Source: DASTOB01 sp035720425
GTDB lineage: Bacteria; Chloroflexota; Limnocylindria; Limnocylindrales; CSP1-4
Reading direction: 5' to 3'
Assembly: GCA_035720425.1 (NCBI GenBank)
Contig: DASTOB010000061.1
Span: forward strand, 32,306-96,305
Length of the DNA stretch: 64,000 bases
The number at the start of each line of letters is the position of its first letter. Position 1 is the first letter of the stretch. A model generated the notes under the pieces. That model was not told where the DNA came from. It ran no database searches and saw only the letters and a list, made by a program, of their open reading frames with translations. Both the position numbers and the translations under genes were made by a program. Below, piece by piece: positions 18,386 to 26,644 of the stretch.

Positions 18386-20032
18386 ATGGCCGTGTCGAGC
18401 ATCCCGATCCTCACGATCGTGACCTTCCTGCCCCTTGCCGGGGCGATTGCCGTCGCCCTCCTTCCGAGGTCGGCCGCCCGCCCCGTGGCGCTGGCCGCCG
18501 CGCTGCTCGCGTGGGTGGCCTCGCTCCTGCTCCTCGTCGGCTTCGTCCCGACGCCGGTCGCCCATCGCTTCCAATTCGTCGAGGTCGCCGACTGGATCCC
18601 CCTGTTCGGGATCCAGTACAAGCTCGGCGTCGACGGCCTGTCGGTCGTCCTCGTCGTGCTCACCACGACGCTCATGTGGATCAGCATCCTCGCCTCGTTC
18701 CGCCCGATCCAGGAGCGGATCAAGGAGTACATGGTCTCGTTCCTCATCCTCGAGGTCGGGATGATCGGCGTGTTCGTCGCCCTCGACACGTTCCTGTTCT
18801 ACATCTTCTGGGAAGTCGTCCTCGTTCCGATGTACCTGATCATCGGCATCTGGGGCGGCGCGAACCGGATCTACGCGACGATCAAGTTTGTCCTGTACAC
18901 GCTCGTCGGGTCGCTGCTCATGCTCGTCGCGATCCTCGCCACCGCGTTCGCGTTCCAGGACGCGAACGGCGGCTCGTGGGTCGGCGCGTTCGACTTCGAG
19001 GCCCTGCGGGCCCACGCGGCGACGACCGGCTTCGCCGATGGGCTCCAGCTCTTCGCGTTCGCCGCGTTCTTCCTCGCCTTCGCGATCAAGGTCCCGATGT
19101 TCCCGTTCCACACGTGGCTGCCGGATGCCCACGTCGAGGCACCCACGGCGGGCTCCGTGATCCTCGCCGGCGTGCTGCTCAAGCTCGGCGGTTACGGGTT
19201 CATTCGGTTCGCCCTGCCGCTCTTCCCGGCGGCCGCGCAGGCCTACGCGCCGGCGATCATCGGGCTCAGCCTCATCGCGATCATCTACGGGGCGATCGTC
19301 GCCCTCGTCCAGCCGGACCTCAAGAAGCTCGTCGCGTACAGCTCGGTCAGCCACATGGGCTTCGTCACGCTCGGCATCTTCGTGTTCCGGGAACAGGGCA
19401 TGCAGGGCGCGATCCTCCAGATGGTGAATCACGGGCTCATCACCGGCGCCCTGTTCCTGCTCGTCGGCGTGATCTACGAGCGGACGCACGATCGGACGAT
19501 CGCGAAGATGGGCGGGCTGTCGGCGAGCGTGCCGGTCTATGCCGCGCTGCTCGGGTTCTTCGTCTTCGCCTCCGGCGGGCTGCCCGGCCTGTCCGGGTTC
19601 GTCGGCGAGTTCCTCGCCCTCGTGGGCGCGTTCGACTACAGCCCGGCCGTCGGCGCGATCGCCACGTTCTGCATGATCCTCGCCGCGGGCTATCTGCTGT
19701 GGATGTTCCAGCGAGTCGTGTTCGGCGAGCTGTCCGACTTCCTCAAGGGGCTCGGCCACCACCTCACCGACGTGTCGCCGATCGAGCTCCTCACGCTCAC
19801 GCCGCTCGCCGCACTTGTCGTCGTCCTCGGCCTGTTCCCGGGTCTCGTGCTCCACCTCATCGAGGGGTCCGTGCTCGGCGCCCTGTCGGACGTGGAGCCG
19901 GTGCCGCCGGCGGCGATCGATCCCGTCGTGCCGGTCGTCGTCGGCATCGTGCTCCTGGCGATCGTCGCGTTCCGGGTGCTCGCCATCATCGGGCCGGCCG
20001 CCGAGCCAGCCGAACCGGCGGAGGCGGCCTGA
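18386..20032 (+). CDS. nuoM: NADH-quinone oxidoreductase subunit M
   Basis: Antiporter-like proton-pumping subunit. 548 residues from ATG 18386, two bases after the nuoL stop. Landmarks: KLGVDGLSVVLVVLTT, the helix-5 glutamate in FYIFWEVVLVPMYLIIGIWGG, KVPMFPFHTWLPDAHVEAPTAGSVILAGVLLKLGGYGFIRF with the pump lysine, and YSSVSHMGFVTLGIF. Fourteen hydrophobic segments are consistent with the family. Confidence 0.96.
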   Translation: MAVSSIPILTIVTFLPLAGAIAVALLPRSAARPVALAAALLAWVASLLLLVGFVPTPVAHRFQFVEVADWIPLFGIQYKLGVDGLSVVLVVLTTTLMWISILASFRPIQERIKEYMVSFLILEVGMIGVFVALDTFLFYIFWEVVLVPMYLIIGIWGGANRIYATIKFVLYTLVGSLLMLVAILATAFAFQDANGGSWVGAFDFEALRAHAATTGFADGLQLFAFAAFFLAFAIKVPMFPFHTWLPDAHVEAPTAGSVILAGVLLKLGGYGFIRFALPLFPAAAQAYAPAIIGLSLIAIIYGAIVALVQPDLKKLVAYSSVSHMGFVTLGIFVFREQGMQGAILQMVNHGLITGALFLLVGVIYERTHDRTIAKMGGLSASVPVYAALLGFFVFASGGLPGLSGFVGEFLALVGAFDYSPAVGAIATFCMILAAGYLLWMFQRVVFGELSDFLKGLGHHLTDVSPIELLTLTPLAALVVVLGLFPGLVLHLIEGSVLGALSDVEPVPPAAIDPVVPVVVGIVLLAIVAFRVLAIIGPAAEPAEPAEAA

Positions 20033-20082
20033 GCCATGCCTGACGCCCGCCCGATGCCTGCATCCCGCCCGGTGCGTTCCTC

Positions 20083-21546
20083 ATGACCGCTGCCGACCTC
20101 GTCACGATCGCGCCGCTTGCCGCCGCTGTGCTCGTCGCCATCGCGGTCATCGTCGTCGACCTCGCCTGGCCGGGTCGGTCGGAGCCGGTCGTGTTCGTGT
20201 CGCTGGCCGGCCTGGCCGTCGTCGCCGGCCTGATCGTCGTGACCGGCGCGACCGCGGCCTCGGCGTTCGGCGGGTCGTACACGGTCGACGCCCTGACGAC
20301 GTTCCTCGACCTGCTGTTCGTGGCGATCGTCGGCCTCACGATCGCGTTCGGTCCGGACTACCTCCGGCCAAGGGACCTACCGCTCGCGGAATTTGCGACG
20401 GTGCTCATCTTCGCGATGTGCGGGGCGATGCTCATCGCCGCCTCGACGGACCTGCTCCTCCTGTTCCTCGGCCTCGAGCTCATGGTCCTGCCCGGCTACC
20501 TGCTGGCGGGCTACCACAAGACGGACGGTTACTCGACCGAGGGGGCGATCAAGTACTTCCTGCTCGGTTCGTTCAGCTCGGCGATCTTCCTGTTCGGCCT
20601 CGCGTTCGTGTGGGGGCTGACCGGCACGACACGCGTCGCCGGCGTCGCCGAGGCGCTGTCCGGGATTGCCGCCGGCTCGGCTGTTTTGTCGCCGGGCCTG
20701 GCGATGGGCCTCGCGTTCATGACCACTGGCGTCGCGTTCAAGATCGCGGCGGTCCCGTTCCATTACTGGACGCCGGATGCGTATCAGGGCTCGCCGACGC
20801 CGATCACCGGCTACCTCTCGGTGGGCCCGAAGGTCGGCGCCTTCGCGCTGATCCTGCGCCTGTTCGTCGAGGCGCTCGGGCCGCTCCGCGAGGAGTGGCT
20901 GCCGGTCGTCGTCGTGCTCGCCGCGATCACGATGACGCTCGGCAACCTGGTCGCGCTCACGCAGACGAACGTCAAACGGATGCTGGCCTACAGCTCGATC
21001 GCCCACACCGGGTACATGCTCGTGGGCCTCGCGGCGTACGCCGCAGGACGGATGGAGGGCCTCGAGGGCCTGCTGTTCTACGGAGCGGCCTACTCGTTCA
21101 TGAACCTCGGCGCCTTCGCCGTCGTCGCCGCCCTCCAGAAGCGGGCCGGCGTCACCTCCGGGCTCGACACGTTCGCCGGGCTCGGGCGGCGCGAGCCGGT
21201 CCTCGGGATCCTCATGACGCTGTTCCTCCTGTCGCTCACCGGCATCCCGCCGACGGCCGGGTTCTTCGCCAAGGCGTACGTGATCCTCGCCGCGGTCCAG
21301 GCCGGCGGTGGGGTCGCGTTCCTCGCCGTGATCGCCGTGCTCAACGCGGCGGCGGCCGCGTTCTACTACCTGCGCGTCGTCGTGTACATGTTCATGCGCG
21401 AGCCGCGGACCGAGGCCGAGCCGCTCCGGCACGGTCGCCTGCTGTGGGTGGGGCTGGCGGCAGCGACGGTCCTGACGATCGTCTTCGGCGTGTTCCCGAA
21501 TGCCCTGCTCGACGCCGTGGGAGCGGCCGCCCGGGCCATCGGGTAA
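20083..21546 (+). CDS. nuoN: NADH-quinone oxidoreductase subunit N
   Basis: Last gene of the operon; the antiporter-like subunit next to NuoK and NuoM. 487 residues. Landmarks: LLLFLGLELMVLPGYLLAGYHKTDGYSTEGAIKYFLLGSFSSAIFLFG with the helix-5 glutamate, FKIAAVPFHYWTPDAYQGSPTPITGYLSVGPKVGAFALILR, and YSSIAHTGYMLVGLA. Fifty bases separate it from nuoM. No terminator with a T-run is visible in the 66 bases before otsA. Confidence 0.95.
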   Translation: MTAADLVTIAPLAAAVLVAIAVIVVDLAWPGRSEPVVFVSLAGLAVVAGLIVVTGATAASAFGGSYTVDALTTFLDLLFVAIVGLTIAFGPDYLRPRDLPLAEFATVLIFAMCGAMLIAASTDLLLLFLGLELMVLPGYLLAGYHKTDGYSTEGAIKYFLLGSFSSAIFLFGLAFVWGLTGTTRVAGVAEALSGIAAGSAVLSPGLAMGLAFMTTGVAFKIAAVPFHYWTPDAYQGSPTPITGYLSVGPKVGAFALILRLFVEALGPLREEWLPVVVVLAAITMTLGNLVALTQTNVKRMLAYSSIAHTGYMLVGLAAYAAGRMEGLEGLLFYGAAYSFMNLGAFAVVAALQKRAGVTSGLDTFAGLGRREPVLGILMTLFLLSLTGIPPTAGFFAKAYVILAAVQAGGGVAFLAVIAVLNAAAAAFYYLRVVVYMFMREPRTEAEPLRHGRLLWVGLAAATVLTIVFGVFPNALLDAVGAAARAIG

Positions 21547-21600
21547 GTCCCGGTAGCGCGTCCGCGCGGACCTCCCGGCGCACGAATCGCGCCACCCCCG

Positions 21601-21606
21601 TACGAT
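21601..21606 (+). promoter_or_regulatory. -10 element (TACGAT) for otsA
   Basis: TACGAT ends six bases before the otsA ATG at 21613, so the mRNA would begin at the start codon. No Shine-Dalgarno is present in the gap, in keeping with leaderless translation. Confidence 0.55.
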
Positions 21607-21612
21607 TCGGGC

Positions 21613-23247
21613 ATGCCGGATGCCACGCGCGCCGGCCTGCTCGACGAACTGCTGGGCCGCGACGGCCGCCTGTTCGTCGTCTCCAACCGCGGGCCGATCA
21701 CGTTCGACACGGATCCCGATGAGCCCGACGGCCTGACCGCCGGTCGCGGGTCCGGTGGGCTCGTGACGGCCCTGGCCGAACTCGGCCGTCACGCGCCGGT
21801 GACCTGGGTCGCCGCGGCGTTGACCGAGGGCGATCGGATTGCGGCGCCGCACCTGGATCGCGGGCAGCCGCGCCAGCGGCGCCGCACCCGGTCCGGGGTC
21901 CGCGGGCGGGTCGGAGCGCTGATCGAGGACCTCCTGCCGGGCCAGGATCTCGCCCTGTCGTACGTGCCGCTCGATCCGGACGTGTACGACCGCTTCTACC
22001 GCGTCGTGTCGAACCCGTTCCTGTGGTTCCTCCAGCACCGGATGTACGCGCCGGCGTACGGCCCGAACGTCGACGCCGCCCTGCTCGACGCGTGGCGGCG
22101 CGGCTACCGCAGCGCGAACGCGACCCTCGCCGAGGCGGTCGTCAGGGCCGCCGCGGGCCACGAGCGGCCGATCGTGCTCCTCCAGGACTACCACCTGTAC
22201 CTCGCCCCGGCGCGCATCCGCGAGCGCCTGCCGCACGCGACGATCCTCCACTTCAATCACATCCCGTGGCCGGCCGAAAGCGAGTGGCAGCTCCTCCCGC
22301 AGGCGCTCCGGCGCGAGATCTGCGAGGGCCTCCTCGCGTGCGACATCGTGGGCCTCCAGACCGACCGCTACGCGTCGCACTTCCTCGACACCGTGGCGAG
22401 CTTCGTGCGCGACGCGCGGGTCGACCCGGAGGGCCGATCCGTCCGCTGGCGCGACCGGCGGATCCGGGTTCGGACGTATCCGATCGCGGTCGATCCGGAC
22501 GGCCTCGCCCGCTTCGCCCGTTCCGCGCCGGTGACGGAGCGGGTCGAGCGCATCCGGCAGCGCCTCGAGCGCGCGGGCAATCCGGCGCTCATCGTACGGG
22601 CGGACCGGATCGAGCCGTCCAAGAACGCGTTGCGCGGCTTCCTCGCCTTCGAGGAGCTGCTCGAGCGCCACCCGGAACTGCGCGGCACGGTCCGCTTTCT
22701 CGCCGTCCAGGCACCGACGCGGACGGAGATCCGCGAGTACGCGGAGTACGGCGCCGCGGTCCGCGAGGTGGTCGCCCGGGTGAACGGCCTGGCCGAGCCG
22801 GACGACGCGCCGATCTGGATCGCCGATGGCTCCGACTACGCGATGGCGATCGCCGCCCTCCGCCTGGCCGACACGGTGCTCGTCAACCCGCTCGTCGACG
22901 GCATGAACCTCGTCGCCAAGGAGGCCGTGCTCGTCGGCGAGCGAGACCCGGTGCTCATCCTGTCCGAGACCGCCGGCGCGGCCGAGCAGCTGGCCGGCGA
23001 TTCGCTGACCGTCGCCCCGGCCGACATCGTCGGGACGGCGGAGGCGCTCGAGCGCGCCCTCCGCATGCCGCGGGACGAGCGGCGGGCGCGGCTGCGGCGC
23101 CTTCGCGCCTCGGTCCGCGAGGAGGACCTCGATTGGTGGCTGCGGAGGCAGCTCCGGGACGTCGCCGCCCTCCGGCGCGGCGATCTGCCGCCGTCGCGCC
23201 GGCTGCGCGACACGGTCAGGCGAGTCGAGACCGCACTTCCCGGCTGA
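21613..23247 (+). CDS. otsA: Trehalose-6-phosphate synthase (GT20)
   Basis: Joins glucose from a nucleotide sugar to glucose-6-phosphate. 544 residues. Family motifs: LFVVSNRGPITF with the Arg/Gly loop and GSGGLVTAL near the N-terminus, LQDYHLYLAP, HFNHIPWPAESEW (His216 region), GLLACDIVGLQTDRYASHFL, and the nucleotide-sugar site ADTVLVNPLVDGMNLVAKEAV. The C-terminus overlaps the 3' end of the opposing otsB gene by 32 bases. Together with otsB it makes trehalose, a stress protectant and sometimes a glycolipid precursor. Confidence 0.93.
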   Translation: MPDATRAGLLDELLGRDGRLFVVSNRGPITFDTDPDEPDGLTAGRGSGGLVTALAELGRHAPVTWVAAALTEGDRIAAPHLDRGQPRQRRRTRSGVRGRVGALIEDLLPGQDLALSYVPLDPDVYDRFYRVVSNPFLWFLQHRMYAPAYGPNVDAALLDAWRRGYRSANATLAEAVVRAAAGHERPIVLLQDYHLYLAPARIRERLPHATILHFNHIPWPAESEWQLLPQALRREICEGLLACDIVGLQTDRYASHFLDTVASFVRDARVDPEGRSVRWRDRRIRVRTYPIAVDPDGLARFARSAPVTERVERIRQRLERAGNPALIVRADRIEPSKNALRGFLAFEELLERHPELRGTVRFLAVQAPTRTEIREYAEYGAAVREVVARVNGLAEPDDAPIWIADGSDYAMAIAALRLADTVLVNPLVDGMNLVAKEAVLVGERDPVLILSETAGAAEQLAGDSLTVAPADIVGTAEALERALRMPRDERRARLRRLRASVREEDLDWWLRRQLRDVAALRRGDLPPSRRLRDTVRRVETALPG

Positions 23248-24121
23248 GCAGCGCGAGTGCCCGGGCGGCGTCGTGCGGGCCCGCGAGCAGGACGTCGGCG
23301 GCCTCGATGACCTCGTCGGGGGTCTCCGCGGCTCCGTGAACCCCGACGGCGAGGCCGTCACGGAGCTGGCCTGACTCACGCGCCGTCCGGATGGCCCGAA
23401 ACGCCTCGGCGTCGCTCCGATCGTCGCCGAGGACGATCGCCGCTGCCGGTCTGATCTCGTCGAGCAGGCGCTCGACGGCCGCTCCCTTGTGGCCGGCCCC
23501 CTCCGGATGGAGCTCGACGACCCGGCGACCCTCGAGCCGGACGAGGCCGATCTCGCCCGACGCGGTCTCCGCGTCATCGATCGCGGCGAGCACCGCCGCG
23601 CGGGCCGCGTCGCCGTCTGCCGCGCGGCGAAAGTGGAACGCCACGGTCGGGCCCTTGTCCTCGACGAACAGCCAGCCGGGATTGCCCAGCCGGATCGCCA
23701 CGTCGTCGGCCAGGCGGCGCACGGTTGGGGCGTGCCGGGAGAGGGCGGGGTCGGTTGCGACCGCCAGCCGCTCCGCCGATGAGCGGCGGGCCAGCGCGCC
23801 GCCCTCGACGCCGTGGTTGCCGAGGTACCGGACGCCCCCGACGCGAACGCGCCCGGCGACGTCGGCCGCGGCCCGGCCGGACAACACGACGAGCTCGAGC
23901 CGATCGGGATGGCCCTCGGCGAGGGCAGCGAGCCGGCGGAGCGCCGCCCGCCCGAGCGGCAGGACGCGGGTCGCCATCGGCTCCGGCGTGATCGGCGCGA
24001 TCGTGCCGTCGAAGTCGGTCACGACGAGCAGCCGACCGCGGGCCGCGGCGACCCCCGCGATCGCCGCGATCCGGCCGGCAACGATCGGCCAGGAGGTCAC
24101 GGCGCCCTCCGCGCCGATCAC
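23216..24121 (-). CDS. otsB: Trehalose-6-phosphate phosphatase
   Basis: HAD-type phosphatase that dephosphorylates trehalose-6-phosphate. About 301 residues. The nucleophile motif DFDGT is at residues 36-40, LVVLSGRAAADV follows, and the magnesium motif GDDRSDAEAF is near the C-terminus; LGNHGVEGG matches the cap region of trehalose phosphatases. Start GTG 24121 overlaps the stop of the thioredoxin gene (GTGA). GTG 24100, with GGAGG five bases upstream, is the alternative. It converges with otsA and shares 32 bases with it. Confidence 0.9.
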   Translation of the reverse strand: MIGAEGAVTSWPIVAGRIAAIAGVAAARGRLLVVTDFDGTIAPITPEPMATRVLPLGRAALRRLAALAEGHPDRLELVVLSGRAAADVAGRVRVGGVRYLGNHGVEGGALARRSSAERLAVATDPALSRHAPTVRRLADDVAIRLGNPGWLFVEDKGPTVAFHFRRAADGDAARAAVLAAIDDAETASGEIGLVRLEGRRVVELHPEGAGHKGAAVERLLDEIRPAAAIVLGDDRSDAEAFRAIRTARESGQLRDGLAVGVHGAAETPDEVIEAADVLLAGPHDAARALALLSREVRSRLA

Positions 24122-24771
24122 GGCGTGACGTCGACGCCGGGCAGGATCCGCGCGACGCCGCGCGCCATGATGTCCGGGCCGATCCCGCCGAACGCCCCGT
24201 CCCGGATGATCCCGTCGGCATCGATCCAGAAGTGGACCGGCAGGGCGTACGCATCCCACGCGCGCTGGGCCGCGCCGTCAAGGTCGAGTCCCACCGGGAA
24301 CGTCGCGTTGAGCGACTGGGCGAACGCGGCGACGAGGCCCTCCTCTTCGCGCACGTCGATCGCGAGGACGATCAGCCCGTCGTCGGCGTAGCGCACGGCG
24401 AACCCGTTCATGCGCGGGAACTCCTCCTGGCACTCGGGACACCAGGTTGCCATGAAGTTCACCCACACCGGCGACCCGACGAGGGCCGCCAGGTCGATCT
24501 CACCGCCGCCGACCTGGGGGACGACGAGCGGCGGCGCGGGCTCGCCGACGTGGAAGCCACCGACGATCGGTCCGACGGTGGGGACGGCCGTGGCGCTGCT
24601 CGTCGGTGTCGGCGACGCGCTGGGCGAGGCCTGCGACGGGGCAGTCGGCGACGGGTCGGCGGCGGATGGGCCGGTGGGTTCCGGAGCGAACGCGACGATC
24701 GCACCGATGACCACCGCGGCGGCGAGCACGCCCGTCACGACGCCGGCGGCGATGGGAACGCGGGAGGACAT
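24118..24771 (-). CDS. TlpA/ResA-type membrane-anchored thiol-disulfide oxidoreductase
   Basis: 217 residues: an N-terminal membrane anchor (about 7-28), a Pro/Ser/Thr-rich linker (about 30-65), then a thioredoxin fold with the redox motif WCPEC preceded by VWVNFMATW. The cis-proline region LPVHFWIDADGII is present. Such proteins act outside the membrane in cytochrome c maturation or disulfide exchange; no ccm genes are nearby, so the partner is unknown. It is the first gene of a unit with otsB and is divergent from the sortase-like gene. Confidence 0.88.
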   Translation of the reverse strand: MSSRVPIAAGVVTGVLAAAVVIGAIVAFAPEPTGPSAADPSPTAPSQASPSASPTPTSSATAVPTVGPIVGGFHVGEPAPPLVVPQVGGGEIDLAALVGSPVWVNFMATWCPECQEEFPRMNGFAVRYADDGLIVLAIDVREEEGLVAAFAQSLNATFPVGLDLDGAAQRAWDAYALPVHFWIDADGIIRDGAFGGIGPDIMARGVARILPGVDVTP

Positions 24772-24779
24772 CGCCGCGG

Positions 24780-24785
24780 AGAGTA
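24780..24785 (-). promoter_or_regulatory. -10 element (TACTCT) for the thioredoxin-otsB unit
   Basis: Minus-strand TACTCT preceded by TGG (an extended -10 arrangement) ends eight bases before the ATG at 24771. It fits the leaderless pattern of the window. Confidence 0.45.
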
Positions 24786-24822
24786 CCAGTACGAGCGTGC
24801 GGGGGCCGTCTCGGACGTTCGC

Positions 24823-24831
24823 TGCTAGGCT
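24823..24831 (+). promoter_or_regulatory. Extended -10 (TGC TAGGCT) for the sortase-like gene
   Basis: TAGGCT (24826-24831) with an upstream TG lies nine bases before ATG 24841. Back-to-back with the thioredoxin promoter 38 bases to the left. Confidence 0.5.
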
Positions 24832-24840
24832 GTCCGTCCG

Positions 24841-25560
24841 ATGTCGACCATCCGGGATCGCCTCCGCACGCGTCTCGTGCCCTCCCTGTTGACGGCGAGC
24901 GGCGTCATGCTCGTCGCGGCCGGCCTGCTGTCCTACACCGGACCGGTCGACGCCGGGGTCCCGACATCACCGCCGCCCACCACCGCTCCGCCGACGGCGA
25001 CCCCGTCGCCCACGCCGACCCCGTCGCCCACGTTCCCGCCGTCGGTCGAACCATCCGCCTCGCCGTCTCCGTCACCGTCCGTGCCGAGCGACCGGGTCTC
25101 GACCCGCGTCGTCGTCCCCGCGCTCGGGATCGACCTGCCGGTGGTCAAGCCGCCCGGCGACAACTCGTATCCACTGTGCAACGTGGCCGAGTACATCCAG
25201 GAGCTCGGCCAACCCGGACAGGGCCGGGCGACCTACCTCTACGCGCACGCCCGGACGGGCATGTTCCTGCCGATCCTCGACGCTTCGAAGGTCAGCAACG
25301 GGGCGGCCATGCTCGGCATGCTCGTCCAGGTCTACACGAGCGACGACCAGCTGTTCCTCTACGAGATCGTCGAGATCCGCCGCCACCAGACGTCGCTCGG
25401 CGACGCGCTCGCGGCGAACACGGAGCAGGTCTGGCTCCAGACGTCCGAGGGACCCCGCGGCACACCGGGCAAGACCCAGGTGATCGCCGACTTCCTGTTG
25501 AGCGGCCCGGCCGATCCGGCCGATGCGCACCCGGTGCCCAAGCCGGTCGTGTGCGGCTGA
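24841..25560 (+). CDS. Sortase-fold protein with degenerate active site
   Basis: 239 residues: N-terminal signal/anchor (about 12-32), a Pro/Thr/Ser-rich stretch of some 45 residues, then a sortase-like barrel. Sortases use His, Cys and Arg to cut and join cell-wall proteins. His136 is seen in TYLYAHARTGMF, the family's TxxxGH-like site. The position of the catalytic cysteine (usually TC after a hydrophobic strand) reads LQTSEG, so it is Ser202, and the usual arginine position nine residues later is Lys211. The only cysteines are in YPLCN and the C-terminal VVCG. It is therefore either inactive, or a serine variant with other chemistry. Leaderless promoter; convergent with corA. Confidence 0.75.
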   Translation: MSTIRDRLRTRLVPSLLTASGVMLVAAGLLSYTGPVDAGVPTSPPPTTAPPTATPSPTPTPSPTFPPSVEPSASPSPSPSVPSDRVSTRVVVPALGIDLPVVKPPGDNSYPLCNVAEYIQELGQPGQGRATYLYAHARTGMFLPILDASKVSNGAAMLGMLVQVYTSDDQLFLYEIVEIRRHQTSLGDALAANTEQVWLQTSEGPRGTPGKTQVIADFLLSGPADPADAHPVPKPVVCG

Positions 25561-25567
25561 CGCCGCC

Positions 25568-26644
25568 TCAGATCCAGTCGATCCGGCGGAGCACGAGCGC
25601 GACGGTCGCCGACAGCGCGACGACGGCGACGGTCACGACCCAGAACCCGGTCGCCTCGCCGCCCGCGAACGCGGCGCCAGCCTCGCTCATCCCGAAGATG
25701 CCGGCCACCGCGCCGATGCCGGCCAGGATGACCGTCACCCCGGTCAGCCGCTTCATGATGAGCGACAGGTTGTTGTTGACCGTCGAGAGGTAGACGTCGA
25801 GCGTGCCGGAGACGAGCTCGCGGTAGTTGTCGAGCTCGTCGGTGACGCGGATGAGGTGGTCGTACACGTCGCGGAAGTAGACGACGTGGGGCGGCCGGAT
25901 GACGGCCAGGTCGCGGTTCGTCAGCTGGTTGAAGATCTCGCGGGCCGGTGACGTCGCCCGCCGCACCGCGATCAACTCGCGCTTGAGCACGAACAGCTGC
26001 TCGAGCGTCCAGCGCGACGCCGTGTCGACCACGACGTCCTGGAGCTGGTCAATCTCGTCGGCGAGCCGATCGAGGACGGGAAAGTACTCGTCAACGATCC
26101 AGTCCGCGATCGCGTAGAAGAGGAGGTCCGGCCCCCGCCCCAGGTACTCGCCGGGGTCCACGCGCAGGAGCGGCGCCGCCGCCGGGTTCCAGCCGTGCTC
26201 GTGGGAGGTGACGAGGTAGCGCTCGCCGAGCACGAAGTCGACCTCGATCGTCTGCACCTCGCCTACGAATGCGAGCACGAACAGGACGACGTGGACGCAC
26301 CCCTCCACCTGGTCGACCTTCGCCCGCTGGTGGTGCTCGCCGATGTTCTCCGCGATGAGCGGGTGAAGCTCGAGGATCCGGGCGACCTCGGCGACCTGGG
26401 CCCGGGACGGATCCTCGAGGTCGACCCAGACGAACGCCGCCGGGTCGCGCAGCGCGGCCGCCAGGCCGTCGAGGCCCACCGTCTCGGATCCGGATCGCCC
26501 GGCGCGCGTGATGACGATCCGGACCGTGCCCGGGTTCTCCGTCGGGTCGATCGGGGTCTCGGCGCCCGGCGCCATCGCCACCCGCCCGGTCCGGGCCCGA
26601 GGCGCCCTAGAGGGCGAGCGAGGGCTCGGTGTCGTCTCGTCCAT
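25568..26644 (-). CDS. corA: CorA-family divalent-metal transporter, GMS variant
   Basis: 358 residues. A large cytoplasmic alpha/beta domain (EVDFVLGERYLVTSHEHG, then the long helix region with DEIDQLQDVVVD) leads to two C-terminal transmembrane helices (about 297-317 and 334-354). The selectivity loop that reads GMN in CorA and GIN in ZntB is G318-M-S320 here. The normal asparagine is important for Mg2+ recognition, so ion choice may differ. Start ATG 26644 has GGAG upstream and overlaps the last 38 bases of the MFS gene; ATG 26575 is an alternative. Probably cotranscribed with that gene. Confidence 0.87.
   Translation of the reverse strand: MDETTPSPRSPSRAPRARTGRVAMAPGAETPIDPTENPGTVRIVITRAGRSGSETVGLDGLAAALRDPAAFVWVDLEDPSRAQVAEVARILELHPLIAENIGEHHQRAKVDQVEGCVHVVLFVLAFVGEVQTIEVDFVLGERYLVTSHEHGWNPAAAPLLRVDPGEYLGRGPDLLFYAIADWIVDEYFPVLDRLADEIDQLQDVVVDTASRWTLEQLFVLKRELIAVRRATSPAREIFNQLTNRDLAVIRPPHVVYFRDVYDHLIRVTDELDNYRELVSGTLDVYLSTVNNNLSLIMKRLTGVTVILAGIGAVAGIFGMSEAGAAFAGGEATGFWVVTVAVVALSATVALVLRRIDWI

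Noticed and set aside
20377..23577. 1066-codon open frame on the minus strand
   Set aside because: It is antisense to nuoN and otsA, whose families are certain; long antisense frames are expected in GC-rich coding DNA. Composition is low-complexity Arg/Glu/Asp-rich.
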